Shown here: positions 31,418-41,060 of the stretch, in pieces
How the letters are laid out: each line of letters opens with the position of its first letter
Position numbering within the stretch: position 1 is the stretch's first letter
Source: Streptomyces griseoruber
GTDB taxonomy: Bacteria > Actinomycetota > Actinomycetes > Streptomycetales > Streptomycetaceae
Length of the DNA stretch: 64,000 bases
Assembly: GCF_001514205.1 (NCBI RefSeq)
Contig: NZ_KQ948768.1
Span: 21,771-85,770, forward strand
Direction: 5' to 3'
Made by a program: the position numbers and the translations under genes
Notes under the pieces: generated by a model
What the model was told of the DNA's origin: nothing
What the model saw: only the letters and a program-made list of their open reading frames with translations
The model's database searches: none

Positions 31418-34400
31418 CTACGAAATGCCGAGCTGGTTGTCGATGAGGTCGAAGATCTCGTCGCCGTCGGCGGCCGCGAGGAGGGCCTCGACGTCGACTG
31501 CGGGAGCGGGTGCCGCCGGTTCGGGTTCCGGCGCGGGCGGCGCCGGGGGTGCGACGAGCGTGTCGAGGTGGGCGGCCAGGGCGGTCGGGGTGGGATGGTC
31601 GAGGACGACGGTGCTCGGGAGGCGCAGTCCGGTGGCCGTGCCCAGGCGGTTGCGCAGTTCGATGACGCCGAGGGAGTCGAACCCGCTCTCCATGAAGCCG
31701 ATCCCGGGACGCACGGCGGTGGCGTCGGTGTGCCCGAGGACGGCCGCGGCGGTACTCCGCACAAGGGCCAGCAGCCTGCGCAGGCGGTCGGCCTCCGGCG
31801 CGCTCTCCAGTTCGCGCCGCAGCGCACCCGACGGGTCGGGGGACGTGCTGCGGGACCGTACGGCGGGCCGAGCCCTCGCCGCGAGATCGCGCAGCACGCC
31901 GGACTGACGGCCGCTCTCCGACCGGGTGGTGTCGATCTCGGCGGCGACCACCACCGGGTACGGCGTGCCGAGCGCGGTGTCGAACAGGGCGAGGGCGGTG
32001 TCGTTCGTCATCGGTGCGAGTCCGGTGCGGGTGAGCCGGTCCGTCTCGGTGGATCCGAGGCCCGCCGCCATGCCGCCGGCCTCGGCCCAGTGGCCCCACG
32101 CCAGCGACACCGCGGGCAGGCCACGCACCCTGCGGTACTGCGCGAGGGCGTCCAACTGGGCGTTGGCGGCGGCATAGTTGGCCTGTCCTGCGTTGCCGAG
32201 GACGCCGACGGCCGAGGAGAACAGCACGAACGCGGAGAGGTCGAGGTGGGCGGTGGCCCGGTGCAGGTGCCGGGCGCCGTCCGCCTTGGGGCGGGCGACG
32301 GCGGCCAGCCGCTGCGGGGTGAGCGAGGTCAGGACGGTGTCGTCCAGGACGCCCGCCGTGTGCACGACGGCGGTCAGCGGGTGGGTGGCCGGCACGCCGG
32401 CGATCAGTGCGTCGACCGCGTCCGCGTCGCCGACGTCGCAGCCGACGATTGTCACCTCGGCACCCAACTCCGCAAGCGCGGAACGGAGTTCGCGAGCGCC
32501 CGGTGCGGCCGGTCCCTGCCTCCCGGTGAGCAGCAGGTGCCGTACGCCGTGGTGGGTGACCAGACGGCGGGCGACGAGCGCGCCGAGGGTGCCGGTGCCG
32601 CCGGTGATCAGGACGGTTCCGGCCGGGTCCGGGGGCGGCGGGGGCAGGGTGAGGACGAGTTTGCCGGTGTGCCGGGCCTGGCCGAGCCGCCGCAGCGCCT
32701 GTGGTGCCTGCCGGACGTCCTGGGACCTGAACTGCAGCGGTTCCAGGGTGCCTTCGGCGAAGAGGCGGAACAACTCGGCGAGGATCTCCCCGATCCGGTC
32801 AGGCGACACGTCGAAGAGGTCGAAGTCGAGGTAGGCGGCGCCGTCGTACTCGGCGGCCACGGCCGCGGCGTCCCGCCAGTCGGTCTTGCCCATCTCCACG
32901 AACCGGCCCTCGGGCGCGAGCAGTCGCAGCGAGGCGTCGGTGAACTCGCGGGCCAGGGAGTTCAGTACGACCTCCACGCCCCGCCCGTCCGGGGTGCCGC
33001 GTCGGAAGAGGTCCTCGAAGTCGAGCGTGCGGCTGGAGGCGATGTGGTCGTCGGGCAGTCCGAGGCCGCGCAGGGTGTCCCACTTGGCGGGGTGCGCGGT
33101 GGCGTACACCTCGGCGCCCCGGTGCCGGGCCAGCTGGACGGCGGCCTGCCCCACGCCGCCTGCCGCGGAGTGGATCAACACGCTTTCTCCCGGCCTGAGT
33201 TCGGCGAGGTCGAAGAGTCCGTAGTAGGCGGTGAGGAACACCACGGGAACGCCGGACGCGCGGGCGAAGCCCCAGCCGTCGGGGATGCGGACCAGGAGCC
33301 GGTGATCGGTGACGACGACCGGTCCGAGGGTGCCCTGTACCAGTCCGGTGACCCGGTCGCCCGGCGCGAGGCCGGTGACGCCGGGCCCGGTCTCCAGGAC
33401 CACGCCCGCGCCCTCGGCCCCGATGCGGGCCTCGCCCGGGTAGACGCCGAGCGCGATGAGCACGTCGCGGAAGTTCAGGCCGGTGGCGCGCAGTGCGATC
33501 CTGACCTGACCGGGCCCGAGCGGGGCCGCCGCCTCGGGGGCGTGCAGCAGGGTGAGTCCGTCGAGACTGCCGCGCGGCTCGGCGTCCAGCCGCCACGCGT
33601 CGCCGGCGTCCGGCGGCGGAGCGAGCAGGTCCGGGTCGGCGGCACGCGTCAGCCGGGGAACCAGCAGATCCGTCCCGCGGACGGCGATCTGGTCCTCCTC
33701 CGAGACGAGCAGCGCGCCGAGAGCGGCGAGCGGAAGGCCGGTGGCCGAGTCGGCGTCGAGGTCCACGAGGGCGAACCTGCCGGGATGTTCGGCCTGCGCG
33801 GCACGCACCAGTCCCCACACCGCGGCGGCGGCCGGGTCGGGAACGTCCTCGCCGGGGTGGGTGGCGACCGCGTCGCGGGTCACCAGTACGAGTCGGGTGT
33901 CCTCCGTGTCGGGGAGGGCGAGCCAGCGCTGGAGCAGGTCGAGCACGGCGGTGGCGTCGGGACCGGCGGCCAGGACCACCGGTCCGAGGGGGCGGGGCGG
34001 GGCGGCGGGGTCGTCGTAGGCCTCGACGGCACGACCGACGGCCTCGGCCACGACGACCCGCAGGGGGTCGTCAGGGGTGGCGAGGATCGCCCGGCCGATG
34101 GACGACACCATGCCGTGGCGCACGACGGCCGGGGTCGGCCGGTCCACGGGCCGGGGGGCACCTGCGGAGTCGGCGCCGACGGGACGTCGGGTACCTTCGG
34201 CCAGGTCGGCCCGCAGCGGTTCGCCCTGGTCGCCCGGCGCAGCCCGGTCGACGAACACGCCCCCATCGGGCACCGCAACGGCACTCGACGGTCCGGCGGG
34301 CCCGAGCGGAGCGGCCTCGGCCGGGTCAATCTGCGGAGGGTAGTCGGGAATGTCCGGGAGCAACGACCCGACCGGCGTCTCCACGACCTCGGGCGCGTTC

Positions 34401-37400
34401 GCCCGAACCCACGCAAGCCGGTGTCCGGCCGCGGTGTCCTGCCCGGGCGCGGCACGCAGGCTGAGCGCGGCCACCTCGGCGACCGGTTCGCCCACGCTGT
34501 CGCGAAGTTGCAGGGCGACCGTGTCGACGCCGATGGGCCGGACGCGTACGCGCAGAACCGACGCACCCCGGCGGGACAGGCTGACGCCCTCCCAGGCGAA
34601 CGGCAGCCGTAGTCGTGCCGATCCGGGGACCAGGGCGACGACGGCGTGCAGAGCGGCGTCGAGCAGGGCGGGGTGCAGGGCGTGCCCGGCGGTGGTCTCG
34701 GGGGCCGGTCCGACCTCGGCGTACACCTCGTCGCCGAGCCGCCAGGCCTGCGCCAGGAGCCGGAACGCGGGGCCGTAGCGGTAGCCGTCGTCGGCGAGAC
34801 GGTCGTAGACGTCCGTGAGGTCGACCGGTTCGGCGCCCTCCGGTGGCCAGACGGCGTCCGTCGCGCCGACCGGGGCCGAGGCCTCGGCGGTGAGGCCGGT
34901 GGCGTGGCGTGTCCAGGGAGCGTCGGTGCCCTCCGTGCGGGAGTGCACGGCCAGCGTGCGGCGGCCGGAGTCGTCGGCCGCGCCCAGGGAGAGTTGCAGC
35001 CGGACCGTGCCGTCGACGGGCAGTTCGAGCGGTGCCTCCAGGGTCAGTTCCTCGACCCGGCCGCCGCCGGCATGGAGGGCGAGGTCCGTGAAGGCCGCGC
35101 CGGGCAGGATGACCCGGCCCGCGATGGTGTGGTCGGCGAGCCAGGGGTGGCTGCGCAGGGCGATGCGTCCGGTGAACAACGTGCCCGCGTCGTCGGGGAG
35201 TTCGACGCTGGCACCGAGCAGCGGGTGGTCGGTGGGGTCGAGGCCGACCGCGGTCGCGGCGGTGCCGGAGGGCGCGTCCAGCCAGTGCCGCCTGCGCTGG
35301 AAGGGGTAGGTCGGCAGGTCGACGGCGCGCACGGTGTGCCGGTCGAACGCGGCCCGCCAGTCGACGGCCGCGCCGTGGACATGCAGTCGGGACAGGGCCT
35401 CGGTGAGGGTCCGTGTCTCCCCACGGCCGCCCCGCAGCGCGGCGACCGCGGTGACTCGGTCGTCGGCGCCCGTCTCGGCAAGGGACTCGACGAGGGAGGT
35501 GAGGACGGCGTCCGGGCCCAGTTCCAGGAAGGCCGTCACTCCGAGGTCGCGCAGGGCTTCGAGTCCGTCGTGGAACCGCACGGCCTCGCGGATGTGCCGC
35601 ACCCAGTAGTCGGGATCGGTCAACTCCCCAGCCGCCACGGGCCGTCCGGTGACGTTGGAGATCACGGGGACGACCGGTTCGGCGAGTTCGACGCTCGCCA
35701 CGAGGGCCCGGAAGTCCTCCAGGACCGCGTCCATGTGCGGAGAGTGGAAGGCGTGACTGACCGTCAGCACCTTCGTCCTGCGGCCCTTTTCCCGCCACAG
35801 ACCCGCGATGCGCTGTACGTCGTCCGCGTCGCCGGAGACGACGACGGACGCGGGACCGTTGACCGCGGCGATGCTCACCCGCCCGGCGGTCGCGGCGACC
35901 AGCGGTGCCGCTTCGGCCTCCGTGGCCTGGAGAGCGGCCATGGCGCCGCCTTCCGGGAGCGCCTGCATGAGGCGTCCTCGCGCGGCGACCAGGCGGACCG
36001 CGTCCGGCAGCGAGAAGACTCCGGCGAGGTGTGCCGCGGTCAGTTCGCCGATCGAGTGGCCGATGAACGCGTCGGCTCGGACTCCGAACGAGGCGGCGAG
36101 TCGGTACAGGGCGACGCCCAGGGCGAACAGGGCGGGCTGGGTGTAGGCGGTGGTGTCGAGCAGTGCCGCGTGCGCGCTGCCCGGTTCGGCGAACAGCACG
36201 TCGAGCAGCGGGGTGTCCAGTTCCGCGTCGAAGAGCGCCGCCGTCTCGTCGAGGGCGGTGGTGAAGACGGGGTGGATCTCGTACAACGCCCTTCCCGCTC
36301 CCGGGCGTTGGCTGCCTTGCCCGGGGAACAGGATCGCCGTGCGGATCTCGCGGCCGGCGGCCGGGCCGTGCACGAGTCCGGGCGCGTCCGTGCCGTCGGC
36401 CAGGGCGCGCAGCGCCGCGGTCCGGGCGGCGCGGGTGTCGCCGACGATCACGGCGCGGTGGTCGTGGAGTGACCGGGCGGCGGCCAGCGACCAGCCGACG
36501 TCGGCGTCCCGCCCGTCGAGCGTCTCCAGGCGGGCGAGAAGGCGGCGCGCCTGGGCTCGGAGAGCGTCGTTGTCGCGGGCGGACACGATCCACGGCCCCG
36601 GTACGGCGGCGGACGCCACGACGGTGCCCTCGTCCTCGGCGGGCGGCGCCGCCTCCAGGATCACGTGGGCGTTGGTGCCGCTGATGCCGAACGAGGACAC
36701 GCCGGCTCGCCGGGGCCGGTCCTCGACCGGGGCCGGCCACGGAGTGTGGGCTGTGAGGAGGGAGACCGTACCGGCCGACCAGTCCACGTGCGGGGTGGGC
36801 CGGTCCACGTGCAGGGTGCCGGGCAGTTCGCCGTGTTCCAGGGCCTGCACGAGCTTGATGACCCCGGTGACTCCGGCGGCGGCCTGAGTGTGCCCGATGT
36901 TGGATTTCGCGGAACCGACGAGCAGGGGCCGCCCGGCGTCCCGGTCCTTTCCGTACACGGCGATCAGGGCCTGCGCCTCGATGGGATCGCCGAGCGCGGT
37001 ACCCGTACCGTGCGCCTCGACGGCGTCCACGTCGCCGGGCCGCAGCCCGGCGGAGGCCAGGGCCTGGCGGATGACCCGCTCCTGGGAAGGGCCGTTCGGC
37101 GCGGTCAGCCCGTTGGAGGCGCCGTCCTGGTTGACCGCGGAGCCGCGCACCAGTGCGAGTACCCGGTGGCCGTGGCGGCGCGCGTCGGAGAGGCGCTCCA
37201 GGAGGACCAGTCCGACTCCCTCGGCCCATGCCGTGCCGTCGGCCGCCGCGGCGAACGGTTTGCAGCGCCCGTCGGGTGCCAGCCCGCGCTGACGGCTGAA
37301 CTCGGTGAACATGCCCGGCCCCGACATCACGGTGGCGCCACCGGCCAGGGTGAGGTCCGACTCCCCGGACCGCAGCGACTGCGCCGCCAGATGCAGGGCG

Positions 37401-40400
37401 ACCAGCGATGAGGAGCAGGCGGTGTCCACGGTGATCGCCGGGCCCTCAAGACCCAGCGCGTAGGCGAGGCGGCCGGACGCGACGCTGGTGAGGGTTCCGG
37501 TGAGCGCGTGCCCCTGGTAGCCCTCCGGGGTCTCGTGCAGGCGGGGGCCGTAGTCCTGCGGCATGACGCCGACGAAGACACCGGTGCGGGTGCCGCGCAG
37601 GGTCGCGGGAACGATCCCGGCGCGTTCGAGGAGTTCCCAGGAGGACTCCAGCAGGAGCCGCTGCTGGGGGTCCATGGCGGCGGACTCGCGCGGGCTCAGA
37701 CCGAAGAACGCCCCGTCGAACCGGTCCGCGTCGTACAGGAACCCGCCCTGCCGGGTGTACGACGTCCCGTGCCGCAGGCCTTCCGGGTCGTGGAGGGCGG
37801 CCAGGTCCCAGCCCCGGTTGTCCGGGAAGTCCCCTACGGCGTCCCGCCCTTCCCGCAGCAGGTCCCACAGTTCCTCGGGGGTCTGCGCACCGCCCGGCCA
37901 GCGGCCGGCGAGGGAGACGATCGCGATCGGGTCGTCGTCGACGCGCGAAGCGGCCTGTCGTACGGGCTCCACGGCGGCCTCGTCCGGGCCGCCCAGCAGG
38001 TTCCGTACGTGGTCGGCGACCGCGCGGGCGGTGGGGCGGTCGTAGGTGAGGGTGGACGGCAGGTCCACTCCGGTGGCGGCGGCGAGGCGGTCGCGGAACT
38101 CGACGGCGGAGACGGAGTCGAAGCCCAGTTCCCGGAAGGTCAGGTCGGGGTCGACTGCTTCGGGCGATGGCTGTCCGAGGACGAGGGCCGCGCCGGAGCG
38201 GACGATCCGCAGCAGGTCCGCGTCGGCGGGGACGGTCCCGACGGTCGGCTGTCGGTCCGCGGGCTCGACCACCGTGATGTCAGGTGCTGTTGACGACCTG
38301 TCGGGCCGAGTCGCCGTCTCCGTGGGCGTCCAGGTCGGGGCCTCGGGTCCCGGCAGCGCGTCGAGCCAGATCCGGCGGCGCTGGAAGGCGTACGTGGGCA
38401 GCGGGACCCGGCGGGCCTCGGTGCCGTACACCTCGGTCCACCTCAGCTCCCCGCCACGGACGTGCAGTTCGGCGAGGGAGGTGAGGAAACGGCGTGGTCC
38501 GCCGTCGTCGCGGCGCAGGGTGCCGGTGACGGCCGTGCCCGGCAGGTCGGCAAGACCGACCGTCAGCACGGGATGCGGACTGACCTCGACGAAGGCCCGG
38601 TGACCGGCGGCGTGCGCGGCCTCCACGGTCTGCCGGAAACGGACGGTGGAGCGGAGGTTGCGGTACCAGTAGGCGGGGTCGAGCGCGGTGCCGTCGAGGA
38701 GGCCGCCGGTCACGGTCGAGTAGTAGGCGATCCGCGCCGGGCGGGGCCGGATCGCGGCGAGCAGGACGGGCAGGCTCTCGCGCAGCGGCTCGACCTGGGG
38801 TGAGTGGGAGGCGTAGTCGACCGGCACGACCTTGGCCCGGACCCCGTCCGCCGCGTACCCGGCGACGAGTTCCTCCACGGCCGTACGGTCGCCGGAGACC
38901 ACGGTGGTGGACGGGCCGTTGACGGCGGCCACGCTCAGCGCGCCGCTGAAGCCTTCGAGCCGCGCCCGTACGTCTGCCTCCGGCAGCGGTACGGAGGCCA
39001 TGCCACCGCCCGTGCCCGACACGGGGAGTTCGGCGATGGCGCGGGCGCGCAGGGCGACCAGCGCGGCGGCGTCCTCCAGGGTCAGTGCTCCGGCGACATG
39101 GGCGGCGGCGATCTCCCCCTGGGAGTGCCCGATCACCGCGTCCGGGCGCACACCTCGGGCCTGCCAGAGGGCGGCCAGGGACACCATCACGGCGAAGAGG
39201 GCGGGCTGGACCACGTCGACGCGCTCCAGTGACGGGGCGTCCGGTGTGCCGCGCAGCAGGTCGTGCAGGGACCAGTCGGTGTGCGGTGCGAGGGCTGCGG
39301 CGACCGCGTCGATCGAGGCGGCGAAGTCCGCTTCGGTGGCGAGGAGTTCGCGGGCCATGGCGGGCCACTGGGAGCCCTGGCCGGGGAAGACGAACACCGT
39401 GCCGCCCTGTTCGCCCGCGCGTCCGGCGACGAGGCCGGCCGTCTGTTCGCCGGCCTCCAGGGCGGCGAGCCCGGCGAGCAGTTCGCCGCGGTCGGCGCCG
39501 GTCACCACGGCCCGGTGGGGGAAGGCGGTGCGGGTGGTGGCGAGCGTGTGGCCGATGTCGTGCGGTGCGAGGTCCGGCTGCCGTGCGACATGGGCACGGA
39601 GGCGTGCGGCCTGGGCTCGCAGGGCCTGCGGGGTGTGCGCGGACAGTGGCCACAGCCAGGGGCCTTCATGCCTGGCGGCGGTGTCGTCGCGTACCGGTGC
39701 CGGGCCGACCACGACATGGGCGTTGGTGCCGCCGACCCCGAACGAGCTGACTCCGGCGACCGGCGGGCGGTCGGGGTGGGGCCAGGGGCCGGACTCGGTG
39801 CGCACCCGCAGTCGGAGGGCCTCGAAGGGGATGTCCGGGTTGGGGGTGGCGAAGTTGAGGCTGGCGGGGAGGCGGCCGTGGCGGACGCTGAGCACGGTCT
39901 TGAGCAGACCGACGATGCCGGACGCGCCTTCGAGGTGTCCGACGTTGGTCTTCGCCGAGCCGACGAGCAGCGGGGTGTCGGGCGTACGTCCGGCGGCGAA
40001 GACCTCGCTCAGGGCGGCGGCCTCGATCGGGTCGCCGACGCGGGTTCCGGTGCCGTGCAGTTCGACGTACTGCACATCGGCGCGACCGACCCCGGCGCGG
40101 TTCAGCGCGGCCCGGATCACCTCCGCCTGGGTGGCGGCGCCCGGCACGGTCAGGCCCGGCGTGGCGCCGTCGCTGCCGACCGCACTGCCCAGCAGTACGG
40201 CGTGCACCGGGTCGCCGTCGGTCAGGGCGCGGGCGAGCGGTTTGAGGACGAGCAGGACCGCGCCCTCGCCGCGCGCGTAGCCGTTGGCCCGGGCGTCGAA
40301 GGTGAAGCAGGTGTTGTCGGGGGACAGTGCGCCGAAGCGGTCCACGACGAGGGTGCTGTCCGGGGCGAGGTTCAGGTTGACCCCGGCGGCCAGCGCGACG

Positions 40401-40978
40401 TCGGACTCCCCGGTGCGCAGGCTCTCCAGGGCCAGGTGGACGGCGACGAGTGAGGAGGACTGCGCGGAGTCCACCGAGAGGCTCGGGCCGCGCAGGTCGA
40501 GGGCGTAGGAGACGCGGTTGGCGATGACGCCCCGGTTCAGTCCGGTCAGGGTGTGCCGGGTGATCGCGTCGGAGCCGTGCCGGTGGACCAGTCCCGCGTA
40601 GTCGGCGGCGATCGATCCGACGAACACGCCGGTGCGGGACGCGGCCAGGGTGCCGGGGAGGATTCCCGCGTCCTCCAGGGCCTCCCAGGCGAGTTCCAGG
40701 ACGAGGCGTTGCTGCGGGTCGGCGGCGGCGGCCTCGGCCGGGGATATCCCGAAGAATTCCGGGTCGAACAGATCGACGTTCTCCAGAAATGCGCCGGGCC
40801 GGACATCCGCGGTATCCACCGATTCACGGAAGCGGCCGGCCGGCGGATTCCCGATCGCGCTCACGCCGTCGTCGAGAAGCCGCCAGAAAGCGTCCGGGTC
40901 AGGGGCGCCGGGGAGCCGGCAGGCGATCCCGACAACGGCCGTGGCTTCTTTCTCCGCTGCAGACATGCTGATCAGCAT
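31418..40978 (-). CDS. Modular type I PKS, KSQ loading module plus fully reducing module 1
   Basis: 3186 aa. Loading module: a KS whose catalytic Cys is replaced by Gln (Gln173 in DSAQSSSLV), the KSQ malonyl/methylmalonyl-decarboxylating type; AT Ser619 in GHSQG with YASHS (methylmalonyl, giving a propionyl starter); ACP Ser955. Module 1: KS Cys1188; AT Ser1642 in GHSIG with HAFHS (malonyl); DH His1950 in HTIAGRVILPG; ER with LNFRDVLIALG and HSAAGGVGQAAVQ; KR TGGTGTLG, LDD, Tyr2935; ACP Ser3102. The C-terminal docking tail is GDEIFDLIDNQLG. The start may be 40978 (GGGGA upstream) or ATG 40966, which could be leaderless. It is first in the PKS operon. Confidence 0.96.
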   Translation of the reverse strand: MLISMSAAEKEATAVVGIACRLPGAPDPDAFWRLLDDGVSAIGNPPAGRFRESVDTADVRPGAFLENVDLFDPEFFGISPAEAAAADPQQRLVLELAWEALEDAGILPGTLAASRTGVFVGSIAADYAGLVHRHGSDAITRHTLTGLNRGVIANRVSYALDLRGPSLSVDSAQSSSLVAVHLALESLRTGESDVALAAGVNLNLAPDSTLVVDRFGALSPDNTCFTFDARANGYARGEGAVLLVLKPLARALTDGDPVHAVLLGSAVGSDGATPGLTVPGAATQAEVIRAALNRAGVGRADVQYVELHGTGTRVGDPIEAAALSEVFAAGRTPDTPLLVGSAKTNVGHLEGASGIVGLLKTVLSVRHGRLPASLNFATPNPDIPFEALRLRVRTESGPWPHPDRPPVAGVSSFGVGGTNAHVVVGPAPVRDDTAARHEGPWLWPLSAHTPQALRAQAARLRAHVARQPDLAPHDIGHTLATTRTAFPHRAVVTGADRGELLAGLAALEAGEQTAGLVAGRAGEQGGTVFVFPGQGSQWPAMARELLATEADFAASIDAVAAALAPHTDWSLHDLLRGTPDAPSLERVDVVQPALFAVMVSLAALWQARGVRPDAVIGHSQGEIAAAHVAGALTLEDAAALVALRARAIAELPVSGTGGGMASVPLPEADVRARLEGFSGALSVAAVNGPSTTVVSGDRTAVEELVAGYAADGVRAKVVPVDYASHSPQVEPLRESLPVLLAAIRPRPARIAYYSTVTGGLLDGTALDPAYWYRNLRSTVRFRQTVEAAHAAGHRAFVEVSPHPVLTVGLADLPGTAVTGTLRRDDGGPRRFLTSLAELHVRGGELRWTEVYGTEARRVPLPTYAFQRRRIWLDALPGPEAPTWTPTETATRPDRSSTAPDITVVEPADRQPTVGTVPADADLLRIVRSGAALVLGQPSPEAVDPDLTFRELGFDSVSAVEFRDRLAAATGVDLPSTLTYDRPTARAVADHVRNLLGGPDEAAVEPVRQAASRVDDDPIAIVSLAGRWPGGAQTPEELWDLLREGRDAVGDFPDNRGWDLAALHDPEGLRHGTSYTRQGGFLYDADRFDGAFFGLSPRESAAMDPQQRLLLESSWELLERAGIVPATLRGTRTGVFVGVMPQDYGPRLHETPEGYQGHALTGTLTSVASGRLAYALGLEGPAITVDTACSSSLVALHLAAQSLRSGESDLTLAGGATVMSGPGMFTEFSRQRGLAPDGRCKPFAAAADGTAWAEGVGLVLLERLSDARRHGHRVLALVRGSAVNQDGASNGLTAPNGPSQERVIRQALASAGLRPGDVDAVEAHGTGTALGDPIEAQALIAVYGKDRDAGRPLLVGSAKSNIGHTQAAAGVTGVIKLVQALEHGELPGTLHVDRPTPHVDWSAGTVSLLTAHTPWPAPVEDRPRRAGVSSFGISGTNAHVILEAAPPAEDEGTVVASAAVPGPWIVSARDNDALRAQARRLLARLETLDGRDADVGWSLAAARSLHDHRAVIVGDTRAARTAALRALADGTDAPGLVHGPAAGREIRTAILFPGQGSQRPGAGRALYEIHPVFTTALDETAALFDAELDTPLLDVLFAEPGSAHAALLDTTAYTQPALFALGVALYRLAASFGVRADAFIGHSIGELTAAHLAGVFSLPDAVRLVAARGRLMQALPEGGAMAALQATEAEAAPLVAATAGRVSIAAVNGPASVVVSGDADDVQRIAGLWREKGRRTKVLTVSHAFHSPHMDAVLEDFRALVASVELAEPVVPVISNVTGRPVAAGELTDPDYWVRHIREAVRFHDGLEALRDLGVTAFLELGPDAVLTSLVESLAETGADDRVTAVAALRGGRGETRTLTEALSRLHVHGAAVDWRAAFDRHTVRAVDLPTYPFQRRRHWLDAPSGTAATAVGLDPTDHPLLGASVELPDDAGTLFTGRIALRSHPWLADHTIAGRVILPGAAFTDLALHAGGGRVEELTLEAPLELPVDGTVRLQLSLGAADDSGRRTLAVHSRTEGTDAPWTRHATGLTAEASAPVGATDAVWPPEGAEPVDLTDVYDRLADDGYRYGPAFRLLAQAWRLGDEVYAEVGPAPETTAGHALHPALLDAALHAVVALVPGSARLRLPFAWEGVSLSRRGASVLRVRVRPIGVDTVALQLRDSVGEPVAEVAALSLRAAPGQDTAAGHRLAWVRANAPEVVETPVGSLLPDIPDYPPQIDPAEAAPLGPAGPSSAVAVPDGGVFVDRAAPGDQGEPLRADLAEGTRRPVGADSAGAPRPVDRPTPAVVRHGMVSSIGRAILATPDDPLRVVVAEAVGRAVEAYDDPAAPPRPLGPVVLAAGPDATAVLDLLQRWLALPDTEDTRLVLVTRDAVATHPGEDVPDPAAAAVWGLVRAAQAEHPGRFALVDLDADSATGLPLAALGALLVSEEDQIAVRGTDLLVPRLTRAADPDLLAPPPDAGDAWRLDAEPRGSLDGLTLLHAPEAAAPLGPGQVRIALRATGLNFRDVLIALGVYPGEARIGAEGAGVVLETGPGVTGLAPGDRVTGLVQGTLGPVVVTDHRLLVRIPDGWGFARASGVPVVFLTAYYGLFDLAELRPGESVLIHSAAGGVGQAAVQLARHRGAEVYATAHPAKWDTLRGLGLPDDHIASSRTLDFEDLFRRGTPDGRGVEVVLNSLAREFTDASLRLLAPEGRFVEMGKTDWRDAAAVAAEYDGAAYLDFDLFDVSPDRIGEILAELFRLFAEGTLEPLQFRSQDVRQAPQALRRLGQARHTGKLVLTLPPPPPDPAGTVLITGGTGTLGALVARRLVTHHGVRHLLLTGRQGPAAPGARELRSALAELGAEVTIVGCDVGDADAVDALIAGVPATHPLTAVVHTAGVLDDTVLTSLTPQRLAAVARPKADGARHLHRATAHLDLSAFVLFSSAVGVLGNAGQANYAAANAQLDALAQYRRVRGLPAVSLAWGHWAEAGGMAAGLGSTETDRLTRTGLAPMTNDTALALFDTALGTPYPVVVAAEIDTTRSESGRQSGVLRDLAARARPAVRSRSTSPDPSGALRRELESAPEADRLRRLLALVRSTAAAVLGHTDATAVRPGIGFMESGFDSLGVIELRNRLGTATGLRLPSTVVLDHPTPTALAAHLDTLVAPPAPPAPEPEPAAPAPAVDVEALLAAADGDEIFDLIDNQLGIS

Positions 40979-41000
40979 GGTGTCCCCGGGGCCGTGAACG

Positions 41001-41047
41001 ACCCCTACCGGCCCCCTGCCGACCCCCTACCGGCAACCCCCTATGGG
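41001..41047 (-). promoter_or_regulatory. Tandem 11-bp repeat array upstream of PKS operon
   Basis: ACCCCTACCGG (41001-41011), CCCCCTGCCGA (41012-41022) and CCCCCTACCGG (41023-41033) are exactly adjacent. A fourth related copy, CCCCCTATGGG, is at 41037-41047. They fill most of the 82-bp gap between the PKS start and the LAL-regulator stop. The same array occurs before the peptide-importer operon at 10438-10470. An 11-bp period puts the copies on one face of the helix, as expected for an oligomeric activator. The LAL regulator encoded next door is the natural candidate; this is inference. Confidence 0.6.
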
Positions 41048-41060
41048 CGGTGCACACCGT

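Noticed and set aside
40960..40985. GCTGATCAGC palindrome at the PKS start as an operator
   Set aside because: It encodes the first codons of the alternative start and is too short to separate from chance.
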